NCBI GenBank assembly: GCA_019694875.1
Contig: JAIBBC010000001.1
Location: 1,309,501 to 1,373,500, forward strand
Direction of reading: 5' to 3'
Length of the DNA: 64,000 nt
Source: Cyclobacteriaceae bacterium
Lineage (GTDB): Bacteria; Bacteroidota; Bacteroidia; Cytophagales; Cyclobacteriaceae
A program made the translations under genes and the position numbers. A model generated the notes under the pieces. The model was given only the letters and a program-made list of their open reading frames with translations, did no database searches and was not told where the DNA came from. The first letter of the stretch is position 1. Every line of letters starts with the position of its first letter. Of this stretch, positions 16,572 to 25,492 are shown in pieces.

Positions 16572-17188
16572 CAAAACCATTCACCATTGGCATTACCGGG
16601 GGCAGCGGATCAGGAAAAACTTTTTTTCTGAAAAACCTGGAAAGCCGTTTCACCGACAGCGAACTCTGTTTGATATCGCAGGATAATTACTACCATCCAC
16701 GCGAGATGCAACAGCACGATGAACGCGGCATCAAAAACTTCGACCTTCCGGAGTCAATTGATTACAAGCAATTTCAGCTCGACATTCAAACATTGAAGCG
16801 TGGAGAAGTGCTGAAGAAAAAAGAGTATACGTTCAATAACCCGAACGCGACTCCGAAAATTCTTGAGTTCAAGCCCGCACCCGTAATTATTGTAGAAGGC
16901 TTGTTCGTGCAGTACTTTCCCGATTTGGAAAAAGAACTTGACCTGAAAATATTCATCGAAGCGAAGGATCACGTCAAGCTCAGCCGCAGAATTAAAAGAG
17001 ACAATGAAGAACGCGGGTACGATCTGGATGATGTTCTGTACCGGTACGAGAATCACGTAATGCCAGTTTATGAAACCCTCATAAAACCCTTGAAACACCG
17101 GGCGGACATCGTTATTCCTAATAACAGCCACTTCAACCGGGCACTCGATTTTCTTACTTTGGCCATTAAAGACAAAATTGCAGGCTAA
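16568..17188 (+). CDS. udk: Uridine kinase
   Basis: A 206-residue P-loop kinase that phosphorylates uridine and cytidine in pyrimidine salvage. Walker A is GGSGSGKT (11-18), then SQDNYYHP, the fold element NFDLPESID, and IIVEGLF. Ends RADIVIPNN, as in Udk. Start ATG overlaps the rdgB stop by 4 nt. The gene closes the run that begins at nrnA; the next gene has its own promoter box. Confidence 0.93.
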   Translation: MTKPFTIGITGGSGSGKTFFLKNLESRFTDSELCLISQDNYYHPREMQQHDERGIKNFDLPESIDYKQFQLDIQTLKRGEVLKKKEYTFNNPNATPKILEFKPAPVIIVEGLFVQYFPDLEKELDLKIFIEAKDHVKLSRRIKRDNEERGYDLDDVLYRYENHVMPVYETLIKPLKHRADIVIPNNSHFNRALDFLTLAIKDKIAG

Positions 17189-17226
17189 TTTTTCCCGGCC
17201 CGACTTTCATTTTTAGCGTATTTCCC

Positions 17227-17234
17227 TACTTTTG
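17227..17234 (+). promoter_or_regulatory. -7 box before the small ORF upstream of secDF
   Basis: TACTTTTG is a full match to TAnnTTTG only 7 nt before the GTG codon at 17242. If used, the transcript would be nearly leaderless, or translation would begin at the internal ATG 17287. Confidence 0.55.
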
Positions 17235-17241
17235 TAGCCCC

Positions 17242-17610
17242 GTGAAAACTTTCGGAAAATATCAATCCTTTACACTCGTGGCCGGTATGCTCACCGCTGC
17301 GGTGATTGTATTTTCCCAGCTTTTCTACTTTCAGGCAGCTACTTATTGCCAGGAAAAGGCACAAACCCAGCAAAAGGAAAAAGAAGCACCGGTAAAAGGC
17401 GGAAAGGAAACCAGCCAGCAGGCGTACATTTCTATTCCTTCTAACACCATCACTTCTATTTCTGCTATTGAACTGAGTGATGGGATTTCGTTTGTACAGG
17501 AAATTCTTTGCGAACCGCGCGAGGACGAAATGGCAACCGAAACACCTGCACTTGCGAACAGATTCTTCTATACGCTGTTTCGCTTCATCATAGCCTCAAA
17601 CGCGCCCTGA
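17242..17610 (+). CDS. Small membrane-anchored or exported protein of unknown function
   Basis: Encodes 122 residues from a GTG start (MKTFGKYQSF), or 107 from ATG 17287. A single hydrophobic stretch (about residues 10-32, LVAGMLTAAVIVFSQLFYF) follows two lysines, then a charged Gln/Lys/Glu-rich linker (CQEKAQTQQKEKEAPVKGGKE) and a Ser/Thr/Ile-rich part with ISFVQEIL. I recognise no family. It lies between udk and secDF with 74 nt to secDF and has its own promoter box, so it may be a standalone gene. A signal-anchor with a periplasmic C-terminus is the simplest reading. Confidence 0.6.
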   Translation: MKTFGKYQSFTLVAGMLTAAVIVFSQLFYFQAATYCQEKAQTQQKEKEAPVKGGKETSQQAYISIPSNTITSISAIELSDGISFVQEILCEPREDEMATETPALANRFFYTLFRFIIASNAP

Positions 17611-17684
17611 TTTTTTTCGCGTAATTCTTTTAGCCTGACATCCGGGCCCTCATTTGTATTTAATCAATTATCAAATTTATAACC

Positions 17685-20618
17685 ATGCAAAACAAAGGAC
17701 TAGTCGTTATTCTAACGGTTGTTATTTCGCTGCTTTGCTTCTACTACCTGTCGTTTACATTAATATCACGCAGTGTGCAGAAGGATGCCGTGGAATACGC
17801 CACCACATCAAAAGGTGAAGTTGATCTCATCAAAAAACAAGCATACCTCGATTCAGTTTGGAACAAGCCTGTATATAACATGCTTGGCATTCGCGAGTAC
17901 ACGTATAAAGAAGTTAAAAACAGCGAGATCAGCCTGGGTCTCGACTTACAAGGCGGTATGCACGTAACGCTTGAAGTTTCTCCGGTTGATATCATTCGCG
18001 GCCTTGCCGGAAATTCAACGGATTCAGCTTTCGTAAAAACGCTTAACAAAACCATTGCTCAGCATAAAACAAGTCAGAAGGCATTTGCTGATTTATTCTT
18101 TGATAACTTCCGCAAGGATTATCCGAACAGAAAATTCGCATCAATTTTCGCTAACGCATCCACCCGCGGCCGCATCAGTCTGCAGGACACCGATGAGCAG
18201 GTAGTAAGTACTGTTAACAAAGAAGTTGAACAGGCGATCGATCGTTCATACACCATCCTTAGCAATCGTCTTGATCAGTTTGGAACCTCACAGCCCAACA
18301 TCCAGCGCCTCATTGGTACAGAACGTATTCAGGTGGAAATTCCGGGTGCTGAAAACCCGCAACGCGTTCGCAAGTTATTGCAGGGTGCAGCACGTCTTGA
18401 ATTCTGGGATGTTGTTGAGCCTAACACGCTCAACAGTTCTTTTATTGCCATGAATGAGCTGTTGGTGAAGGAGCAAAAAGCAAAAGCAAAGAGTGCAACC
18501 GAAACAACGGTGAAGCCTGATCTCTCCAAACAACTCGCTGCACCAAACGACACTTCGTCACTGCAAAATCAACTTAACAATGCTGTTGACAGTGCAGCAG
18601 GTGGCCTCGATTCATTGCAAAAACTGAACGTATCACCGTTGTTTGCCTTGAGCAAGCCGGCAGGTAATTTCCGTTACGAATTGAAAGACACGGCAGAAAT
18701 TAATTCAATCTTAAAACGTCAGGATATTAAGTCGCTGTTACCGCGCAACGTGAAGCCGTACTGGGCAAACAAGGCTGAAAAGTTAGGCAACCTTCCGGAG
18801 GCACTTGAGCTTCACTTCCTCGACATTGGAAGAAACGGGCTGCCTCGCCTGACGGGTGAAGTAATCATTGATGCAAGCAACGGCCTGGATCAGAAGACAC
18901 GCCCGGCAGTGTTCATGCGCATGAATGCAAAGGGCACGCGCGAGTGGGCAAAATGGACCCGTGATGCAGCGCAGAAACACTCACGTATCGCCATCGTGAT
19001 GGATAATTACGTGTATTCAGCGCCCGGTGTAAACGGAGAAATTCCAAACGGAAGCTCTGAGATTGCCGGAAACTTTACTACGGATGAGGCAAAAGATTTG
19101 GCAAGCGTTCTAAAGGCGGGTTCACTTCCTGCACCTACCCGTATTGTTGAATTTACTTCAGTAGGGTCTACCCTCGGTCAGGAAGCTATCACCAACGGCT
19201 TAATTTCAATCGTGGCGGGCTTTATTGTGATTATCATCTTCATGTTTGTGGTGTACAGCAGCGCAGGTTGGGTTGCCGACTTGGCCGTTATCCTCAACTT
19301 GATATTCCTGTTAGGCGTGTTGGCTTCGCTCAACGCTTCGCTCACACTTCCCGGTATTGCAGGTATCCTGCTCTCGTTGGCGATTGCGGTTGATGCGAAC
19401 GTGCTGATCAATGAACGCGTGAAGGAAGATCTGGCCACCGGAAAAGACTTCACTGCTTCAGTACGGGCGGGTTACAAAAACGCATTCTCTGCGATCATTG
19501 ACTCGAACGTTACAACCCTCATCAAAGGTGCTGTGTTGTTGATTTTTGGTTCGGGTTTGATTTATGGTTTCGCGGTAACGCTCGTAATCGGTATTCTCTG
19601 CTCGTTCTTTACCTCGGTGTTCTTTACACGCGTGTTGTTCGAGGCGCTTATTAAACGCAGAAAATCAGTGAGCTTCTCGCAGGCATGGTCGCAGAACCTG
19701 TTCCGCTCCATCAGCATTAACTTCATTGGCAATCGTAAGATTTACTATGCGGTTTCATTGTCGGTGATCGTAGCCGGAATGATTGGGCTTGCCATGAAAG
19801 GCTTGAACTATGGTGTCGATTTCAAAGGCGGACGCAGTTACATCGTTGAATTCGAAAAGCCTGTTGAAGCAAGCGCTATCCGCACAAACCTCACAGCAAC
19901 GTTTGGTTCGGCCCCTGAAGTAAAAACCTACGGTTCTAACCAGCGTTACAAAATCACTACTGATTATTTAGTTGAAGACGATTCAGAAACTGCAACCGTG
20001 CAGGCTGAACAGGCGCTTGAAACCGGGCTTGGTAAATTTGAAGGAAACAAATCGACAGTACTCAGCCCGATTAAAGTCGGTCCAACAATTGCGAACGATA
20101 CAAAACTGTCGGCCATAAAGTCACTTACGGTAGCGGTTGTGTTGATGTTCCTGTACATCCTTATCCGCTTCCGCAGATGGCAGTTTGCTATGGGTACCAT
20201 GATCAGCCTGGTGCACACCGTATTAGTGGTGCTTTCAATCTTTATTCTGTTAGAAAATGTAATGCCATTCTCGCTTGAAATTGATCAGGCGTTTATTGCT
20301 GCAATCCTGACGGTGATTGGTTATTCCATCAACGACAGCGTGGTGGTATTTGACCGGGTGCGTGAGTTCCTCGCGGCCAAGCGCAGCGATGAAGATACGC
20401 CTTCGGTTGTTAACCGTGCGTTGAATGATACGCTCAGCCGTACGCTTATCACAGGTATGTCGACTATTTTCGTAATCATCATCCTGTTCCTGTTTGGCGG
20501 AGAAACCATCAAAGGATTCACCTTTGCCATGCTGATCGGTGTATTGATCGGTACGTATTCATCCTTATGTATCGGTACCCCGGTATTAGTTGACTTGTCG
20601 AAGAAGAACGATAAATAA
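17685..20618 (+). CDS. secDF: Protein translocase subunit SecDF (fused)
   Basis: A 977-residue inner-membrane protein that joins SecD and SecF, as usual in Bacteroidota. The SecD part has the N-terminal helix, the DLQGGMHVTLEV motif, the P1 periplasmic domain with a low-complexity Ala/Ser/Asn insertion near residues 265-300, and six-helix motifs such as AIAVDANVLINERVKED. The SecF part starts near residue 670 with GLNYGVDFKGGRSYIVEF and carries TVIGYSINDSVVVFDRVREFL. It uses the proton gradient to pull preproteins through SecYEG from the periplasmic side. A hairpin terminator follows 20 nt after the stop. Confidence 0.96.
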   Translation: MQNKGLVVILTVVISLLCFYYLSFTLISRSVQKDAVEYATTSKGEVDLIKKQAYLDSVWNKPVYNMLGIREYTYKEVKNSEISLGLDLQGGMHVTLEVSPVDIIRGLAGNSTDSAFVKTLNKTIAQHKTSQKAFADLFFDNFRKDYPNRKFASIFANASTRGRISLQDTDEQVVSTVNKEVEQAIDRSYTILSNRLDQFGTSQPNIQRLIGTERIQVEIPGAENPQRVRKLLQGAARLEFWDVVEPNTLNSSFIAMNELLVKEQKAKAKSATETTVKPDLSKQLAAPNDTSSLQNQLNNAVDSAAGGLDSLQKLNVSPLFALSKPAGNFRYELKDTAEINSILKRQDIKSLLPRNVKPYWANKAEKLGNLPEALELHFLDIGRNGLPRLTGEVIIDASNGLDQKTRPAVFMRMNAKGTREWAKWTRDAAQKHSRIAIVMDNYVYSAPGVNGEIPNGSSEIAGNFTTDEAKDLASVLKAGSLPAPTRIVEFTSVGSTLGQEAITNGLISIVAGFIVIIIFMFVVYSSAGWVADLAVILNLIFLLGVLASLNASLTLPGIAGILLSLAIAVDANVLINERVKEDLATGKDFTASVRAGYKNAFSAIIDSNVTTLIKGAVLLIFGSGLIYGFAVTLVIGILCSFFTSVFFTRVLFEALIKRRKSVSFSQAWSQNLFRSISINFIGNRKIYYAVSLSVIVAGMIGLAMKGLNYGVDFKGGRSYIVEFEKPVEASAIRTNLTATFGSAPEVKTYGSNQRYKITTDYLVEDDSETATVQAEQALETGLGKFEGNKSTVLSPIKVGPTIANDTKLSAIKSLTVAVVLMFLYILIRFRRWQFAMGTMISLVHTVLVVLSIFILLENVMPFSLEIDQAFIAAILTVIGYSINDSVVVFDRVREFLAAKRSDEDTPSVVNRALNDTLSRTLITGMSTIFVIIILFLFGGETIKGFTFAMLIGVLIGTYSSLCIGTPVLVDLSKKNDK

Positions 20619-20638
20619 CACTAAAGCCACTTAAGATT

Positions 20639-20674
20639 AAATGCTCCGGTCTGAAAAGATCGGAGCATTTTTTT
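20639..20674 (+). terminator. Intrinsic terminator of secDF
   Basis: A 14-bp stem (20639-20652 with 20657-20670, one G-T pair) closes on a GAAA tetraloop and is followed by a T tract. Confidence 0.93.
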
Positions 20675-20699
20675 ATATTGGTCTATAAAGCAGTCTTTT

Positions 20700-21140
20700 A
20701 TGGATGAAATCATTGACACACCACAAGTTGAAAGAAGAATCTTTCACTACGCTGGATTCTGGATTCGCGTAGCAGCGTATCTCGTTGACGCGATTTTATT
20801 ATGGGTGGTTGATGTAATTGTCTCCTACAGTTTATATGGCAACTATGGCTTTTTCGATGCCAACTACCTGCAAAGTATAATTTCATTTGTTGTCGCTGTG
20901 ACCTATTTTTCAATGATGGAAAGTTCGGAACGACAAGCTACAATAGGAAAAATGGCTGTAGGGATAAAAGTCGGGAATGAACACGGAAACCGGATATCAT
21001 TTGGCAACGCGGTTGGTCGGTATTTAGCGAAAATTCCTTCCGCAATACTTTTGGCTATCGGATTCCTGATGGTTGCATGGGATGATCGAAAACAAGGCCT
21101 TCACGACAAGCTTGCAGATACCTACGTATTTGAACACTAA
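20700..21140 (+). CDS. RDD family membrane protein
   Basis: A 146-residue protein with three or four membrane segments and the RDD signature: RVAAYLVDAILLWVVD near the N-terminus and WDDRKQGLHDKLADTYV at the end, plus ATIGKMAVGIKV in the middle. RDD proteins are thought to be transporters or membrane organisers; the function here is unknown. It is convergent with the DUF58/MoxR operon, and a second RDD gene stands at the other end of that operon. Confidence 0.85.
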   Translation: MDEIIDTPQVERRIFHYAGFWIRVAAYLVDAILLWVVDVIVSYSLYGNYGFFDANYLQSIISFVVAVTYFSMMESSERQATIGKMAVGIKVGNEHGNRISFGNAVGRYLAKIPSAILLAIGFLMVAWDDRKQGLHDKLADTYVFEH

Positions 21141-21148
21141 GTCGTGAT

Positions 21149-22483
21149 TTAAATCAATCCTCGTGACTTTAATTCAAGGTATTTGTTAATGGTGTTGACG
21201 GTCAGATTTTCCGGCTTGGTGAGGATGCTCATGATGCCGAACTGTTTTAATTGCTGCACGAGCTGCATTTTTTGGTATAAATGATCTTCAGCCGTCACCT
21301 GGGCGTAAACGTCTTCCAGCGTGTAGCTGGGTTTTTTTGAGAAGTCACTGATCTCGGTGTTTTCAAAAAACACAACAACCAGCAAGTGTTGACGGTTCAG
21401 GTTGCGGAGTTGTGGGATCACGCGCTGAAGCGCATATTCGCTCTCGAAGTTTGTGAATAAGAATAACAGGCTTCTGCCTTTGATAAATCTTCTTGCCCCC
21501 ACATACATCAGTTCATAGTTCGCTTCAACGGGCTGTTCTTCTTCGTTGTATAGCGCTTCTAGAATTTTCTTTAGCTGCTGTTTACTGCGCTCGGCTTTTA
21601 TGGCTGTTCCGATCCGGTCTGAAAACGTGAGCAAACCGGATTTGTCCTGCTTTTGTAACACGATGTTTGAAATCACCAGCGAGGCATTAACGGAGTAATC
21701 AAGCAGGCTCAGTCCGCCAAACGGCATGTGCATCACACGACTTCTGTCGAGGAGGCAGTACACTTGTTGTGATTTCTCATCCTCGTACTGGTTAACCATC
21801 AGTTGAGCCCTGCGGCCGGTAGCTTTCCAGTTAATGCTCCGGAAATCATCTCCCGCCACATAATGTTTGATATGCTCAAATTCGTAGCTATGCCCAATCC
21901 GCTGCATCCGCTTGACACCGTATTCAGAGGAGGTTCGGATGAACGACTTCAGCTCAAACCGTTTCATTTGAATGATAGACGGATAAACCGGTATCATTTC
22001 ACCAACTGGAAACGTAATTCTGCGCCTGACCAATCCCAGGTCCGTTCTTACGAAGCAATGCAGATCGCCAAAGAAATACTCTCCCCGCGTTAACGGTTTC
22101 AGTTGATATTCAAATTCCTCCGATTTATTGGCAGCAAGTTTTTTTATCCATTTAAAGTTGCGAACCTGAAATTGTTCAGGCAGCTCGTCAACCACCGCCA
22201 CCGTGAGCGCAACGGATGAGTTGTTCCGGATATTAATTTTAATCGGGTTGTCATCACCCAGCGAAAGCACCTTCGAAACGGCCCGCGTTGCATTCAATGA
22301 AATTCGCGGCCCGTACAGTACCAACGTATCGAAAAGCACCAGCAGTAAAAAAATTAATATACTGGTCAGTGCAACGGGCAATAAAACTTCGAACGGAAAG
22401 GCGAGAACAAGTACTAACAGGATGGCTCCACCCACCCCGAAGAATCGATTATTCAGAAAAAAACTTTTGAATGAAAGTCTCAT
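21149..22483 (-). CDS. DUF58 domain protein (MoxR partner)
   Basis: Encodes 444 residues. Two N-terminal membrane helices (about 15-55) precede an immunoglobulin-like segment and the DUF58/vWA-like region, recognised by HYVAGDDFRSINWKATGRRAQLMVNQYEDE (about 208-237). DUF58 proteins are encoded next to MoxR ATPases and are thought to be their substrates or adaptors, with a metal-binding-like fold facing the cytosol. The start overlaps the moxR stop by 4 nt; this is the last gene of the five-gene operon. Confidence 0.88.
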   Translation of the reverse strand: MRLSFKSFFLNNRFFGVGGAILLVLVLAFPFEVLLPVALTSILIFLLLVLFDTLVLYGPRISLNATRAVSKVLSLGDDNPIKINIRNNSSVALTVAVVDELPEQFQVRNFKWIKKLAANKSEEFEYQLKPLTRGEYFFGDLHCFVRTDLGLVRRRITFPVGEMIPVYPSIIQMKRFELKSFIRTSSEYGVKRMQRIGHSYEFEHIKHYVAGDDFRSINWKATGRRAQLMVNQYEDEKSQQVYCLLDRSRVMHMPFGGLSLLDYSVNASLVISNIVLQKQDKSGLLTFSDRIGTAIKAERSKQQLKKILEALYNEEEQPVEANYELMYVGARRFIKGRSLLFLFTNFESEYALQRVIPQLRNLNRQHLLVVVFFENTEISDFSKKPSYTLEDVYAQVTAEDHLYQKMQLVQQLKQFGIMSILTKPENLTVNTINKYLELKSRGLI

Positions 22484-23469
22484 CTTGGAATTTCGATTCG
22501 CTCGGTTATTTCTTTAATTACATCTTCCGATTCAACCCCTTCCATCTCACGTTCTGCCGTTAAGATGATCCTGTGGTTGAGTACAGGTGCAGCTACATAC
22601 TTAACATCATCGGGCGTAACAAAGTCGCGACCGCTCATGGCTGCAATTGCTTTTGCTGCGCGCATGATGGCGAGTGATGCCCGGGGCGAGGCGCCCAGCG
22701 ACAGATCGCTGTGCGACCGCGTGCTGGCAACAACCTGTGCGATGTAGGAAAGAATCTCGTCCTTGATATGAATTTTCTCAATAATCTGTTGGCAGCGGCT
22801 CATATCAGATTTTGACAAAACGGCTTCGACTGAGCTCATAGCCTTCATGGTAAAATCATCGCGGAAGCGTTTTAACACTTCGGTTTCCTGTTCCACTGTG
22901 AGATAATTCAATTTTATTCGGAACAGAAAACGATCGAGTTGTGCTTCGGGCAACCGGTATGTTCCTTCCTGTTCAATCGGATTTTGCGTGGCAATGATCA
23001 CGAAGGGGAATTCAAGCGTATAGGTGGTGCCGTCAACCGTGATCTGACGCTCTTCCATAACTTCAAACAAGGCCGACTGGGTTTTTGCAGGAGCGCGGTT
23101 GATCTCGTCAACAAGAACAATGTTTCCAAATATGGGACCCCGGTTGAACGTGAACTCAGAAGTTTTCAAATTGAAAACTGATGTTCCGACAACATCGGTA
23201 GGCATAAGATCGGGTGTAAATTGAATACGCGAAAAATCAACCGATAATGTTCGGGCAAGGAGTTTAGCCGTGAGTGTTTTGGCAATTCCGGGAACACCTT
23301 CCAGCAGGATATGGCCACCGGTAAAAATACCGGCCATGATCAGATCAATTGTTTTTTCCTGACCCACCACCAGCTTCCCGACTTCGGTCTTTACTTTTGA
23401 TATGTGTTCGTTCAGCGTGTCAAGATCGTTTTGGAGCGGACTGCTGGTTGATACAATGTTGTCTTCCAT
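22480..23469 (-). CDS. MoxR family AAA+ ATPase
   Basis: A 329-residue AAA+ protein: Walker A LLEGVPGIAKT (55-65), Walker B IVLVDEINRAPAKTQSALFEVMEE, sensor 1 IIATQNPIEQEGTYRLPEAQLDRF, and the lid domain with GASPRASLAIMRAAKA. MoxR ATPases act as chaperones that activate or assemble partner proteins. Here the partners are almost certainly the products of the adjacent DUF58, DUF4350, DUF4129 and SpoIIM-type genes, which run in the same direction with overlaps or gaps of 2 nt. Confidence 0.95.
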   Translation of the reverse strand: MEDNIVSTSSPLQNDLDTLNEHISKVKTEVGKLVVGQEKTIDLIMAGIFTGGHILLEGVPGIAKTLTAKLLARTLSVDFSRIQFTPDLMPTDVVGTSVFNLKTSEFTFNRGPIFGNIVLVDEINRAPAKTQSALFEVMEERQITVDGTTYTLEFPFVIIATQNPIEQEGTYRLPEAQLDRFLFRIKLNYLTVEQETEVLKRFRDDFTMKAMSSVEAVLSKSDMSRCQQIIEKIHIKDEILSYIAQVVASTRSHSDLSLGASPRASLAIMRAAKAIAAMSGRDFVTPDDVKYVAAPVLNHRIILTAEREMEGVESEDVIKEITERIEIPR

Positions 23470-23471
23470 AC

Positions 23472-24710
23472 TTATTTAGCCTTATTGTAAAAATTCTGAA
23501 TTGCGTTGTAGAGATTCGCCAATGGAGCTGAATCAATATCCTGAAAATTATTAATAATCCTGTACTGCTGAAAAATCAAATCAACCTCGGCCTGACTGAC
23601 TTGCGACTTTGCAGCAAGCTTTTCAATAAACGATTGATCGATTGTATGCGTGTGCAGCCCATAGCGGGTTCGGACGGTATGTAAAAAGAATCTCATTTTC
23701 TTCCGGGCCATTTCGCCATTGTTCTTATTTTGAAAATGCAGCGATGAAACCATCTTCAAAAACGCCAGTGACGTGTTTGTCTTTTTCTCAACAACCGGAA
23801 TGAACCGCTGCTGACGCTTGGCTGCAAACAGCACGTACAACAATGCGAGCCCTACCAGCAACCACCAGGCATAACGCAACGCGGGCTGATCCATGATGTA
23901 GTACAGCGGATTGGAATAACTGTTCGGATTGCGATTAAAGGAAAACAAGCTATGATATTCATCCCAGATAATTTTGCGATACGATGTATGGGAGAAAACA
24001 GAGGCAGCATAGTCGACTTTGCCTTCCTGCACCATATAAAAGTTGGTAAATAAGATCGGATCGGTATGGATGAATAAATTCCCTTTGCCAAACGGGATTT
24101 TAAAGAAGTTCACGCGATCCGGTTGAATGAAACCCAGCGGCACAACAGATGAATCTGAATCGCACAATGATTCTTTGTTCAGGTACTGCCACAAGTAATC
24201 AATCTTTTCATTTTTTACCTGGTGCACAAATGTGTACGGCTCGGACACTGAAAATTCGGGATGATAAAAATTAACCTGGATTTCTTCCGAGCTTGTAAAA
24301 GCGAACTCAAGACTCTTCACACACTCTGCCTGGTACAGATCGCGAAGCAGTTTATTAGGCGGATACCGGCAAATAATAAATGCATCGTTTCCGGCAGCAA
24401 TAAACTTTTGAAGCGCCATGCTGCCTAAAGAATCGTCATCCCAACCGTGAGAAAGTGATACATAAGCTGTCTCTGAGATGTGTTCCGCAGAATCGAGGAG
24501 AACCTCTAACGGCTTTTTCTTATTGTGTGTAAAGCCTCCGGTGGCATAGGTGTTTAATAATTCATAGATGTATTTGGTGCCAAAGGGCTGATCGCTTTTG
24601 GACGAATAGGATTCATTCCAATTGTAGCGAGTTTTATTGAGCGTAAAGTACAGGAACGCGAGAACCACGATGCCCAATATTACCAACACAACGATAACCG
24701 GTCTCTTCAT
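23472..24710 (-). CDS. DUF4350 domain-containing membrane protein
   Basis: Encodes 412 residues. One N-terminal helix (about 5-22), an extracytoplasmic domain (DQPFGTKYIYELLNTY ... the DUF4350 pattern, resembling GATase/IFT52-like folds), a second helix near residues 277-296 (WWLLVGLALLYVLFAA), then a basic cytosolic tail. Residues RLPIN are absent; no enzyme motif is visible. It sits between moxR and the DUF4129 gene and overlaps the latter by 4 nt. Role inferred only from the operon. Confidence 0.8.
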   Translation of the reverse strand: MKRPVIVVLVILGIVVLAFLYFTLNKTRYNWNESYSSKSDQPFGTKYIYELLNTYATGGFTHNKKKPLEVLLDSAEHISETAYVSLSHGWDDDSLGSMALQKFIAAGNDAFIICRYPPNKLLRDLYQAECVKSLEFAFTSSEEIQVNFYHPEFSVSEPYTFVHQVKNEKIDYLWQYLNKESLCDSDSSVVPLGFIQPDRVNFFKIPFGKGNLFIHTDPILFTNFYMVQEGKVDYAASVFSHTSYRKIIWDEYHSLFSFNRNPNSYSNPLYYIMDQPALRYAWWLLVGLALLYVLFAAKRQQRFIPVVEKKTNTSLAFLKMVSSLHFQNKNNGEMARKKMRFFLHTVRTRYGLHTHTIDQSFIEKLAAKSQVSQAEVDLIFQQYRIINNFQDIDSAPLANLYNAIQNFYNKAK

Positions 24711-25492
24711 GATCGCTGTGTCTGGTAAAGTATTTTAAAGTTCGACTCCAGTACTTTAAATTCTTCAGCTGATGGAGTTCGTTCGCCATACCAAACGTAT
24801 TCATAGGCGATCATGATCTTTCTGAATTGGCCGCTGATGCCGTTGGAGACAAGTTCATTTGCGTAATCACGGTCGGTTTTGTTTTTCTCCCACCGGATAA
24901 ACCCTTCGCGGTTAAGGTGCTTCAGAAGCTTGAGGTAGTACAAGCGTACTGCGAGGCGCAGGTTATTTTGAGCGAGCGCTTCGCGTAACAGGTTTTCAAG
25001 ATCAAGATCAGCGACATGCTCAGGATTGGTCATATCGGTAAACAGCGCAGACCCCCGCTGAATGTTTCTATTCGGATCCTTCATGGCCTGCTTAATAAAA
25101 AGGTAAATGAGGTAAGCAAGTAAGCCGAAAATTACTGCGTAGCCGATAACCTGAATAATTCTGGGATCGATGGCCATATTCGGCAGGGTACGATTTTGCT
25201 TTTGTTTTTGTTCTTCGGCCTCTTCTGAATATGAAGTGTTACCCACAATTTCTTTCCACTTCTTTTTGTCGAAAGATTCTTTTCGATATGTTTTTTCAAG
25301 CTCCTGTCGGGTTACGGAAAGATCTCCGGGAGCCTGCGTGTATTGAACTTCATAAACAGAATCATAATCAGCAACATATGCTGTATCGAGCACAGCGGAA
25401 TCGAGCGCCTGTTCAAGCGAAAGCGAATCATACGTTTGACCTGAAGCATGAAAACCAGAAAAAAGCAGAACAAACAAGCTAAAGGTTCTCAT
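24707..25492 (-). CDS. DUF4129 domain-containing membrane protein
   Basis: Encodes 261 residues: a signal peptide (MRTFSLFVLLFSGFHASGQ), an acidic Tyr/Asp-rich exported part, one helix near 115-135 (VIGYAVIFGLLAYLIYLFI) and a cytosolic DUF4129 region with LREALAQNNLRLAVRLYYLKLLKHL and YEYVWYGE. DUF4129 occurs with MoxR operons and transglutaminase-like membrane proteins. Overlaps both neighbours by 4 nt, so its synthesis is coupled to them. Confidence 0.82.
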   Translation of the reverse strand: MRTFSLFVLLFSGFHASGQTYDSLSLEQALDSAVLDTAYVADYDSVYEVQYTQAPGDLSVTRQELEKTYRKESFDKKKWKEIVGNTSYSEEAEEQKQKQNRTLPNMAIDPRIIQVIGYAVIFGLLAYLIYLFIKQAMKDPNRNIQRGSALFTDMTNPEHVADLDLENLLREALAQNNLRLAVRLYYLKLLKHLNREGFIRWEKNKTDRDYANELVSNGISGQFRKIMIAYEYVWYGERTPSAEEFKVLESNFKILYQTQRS

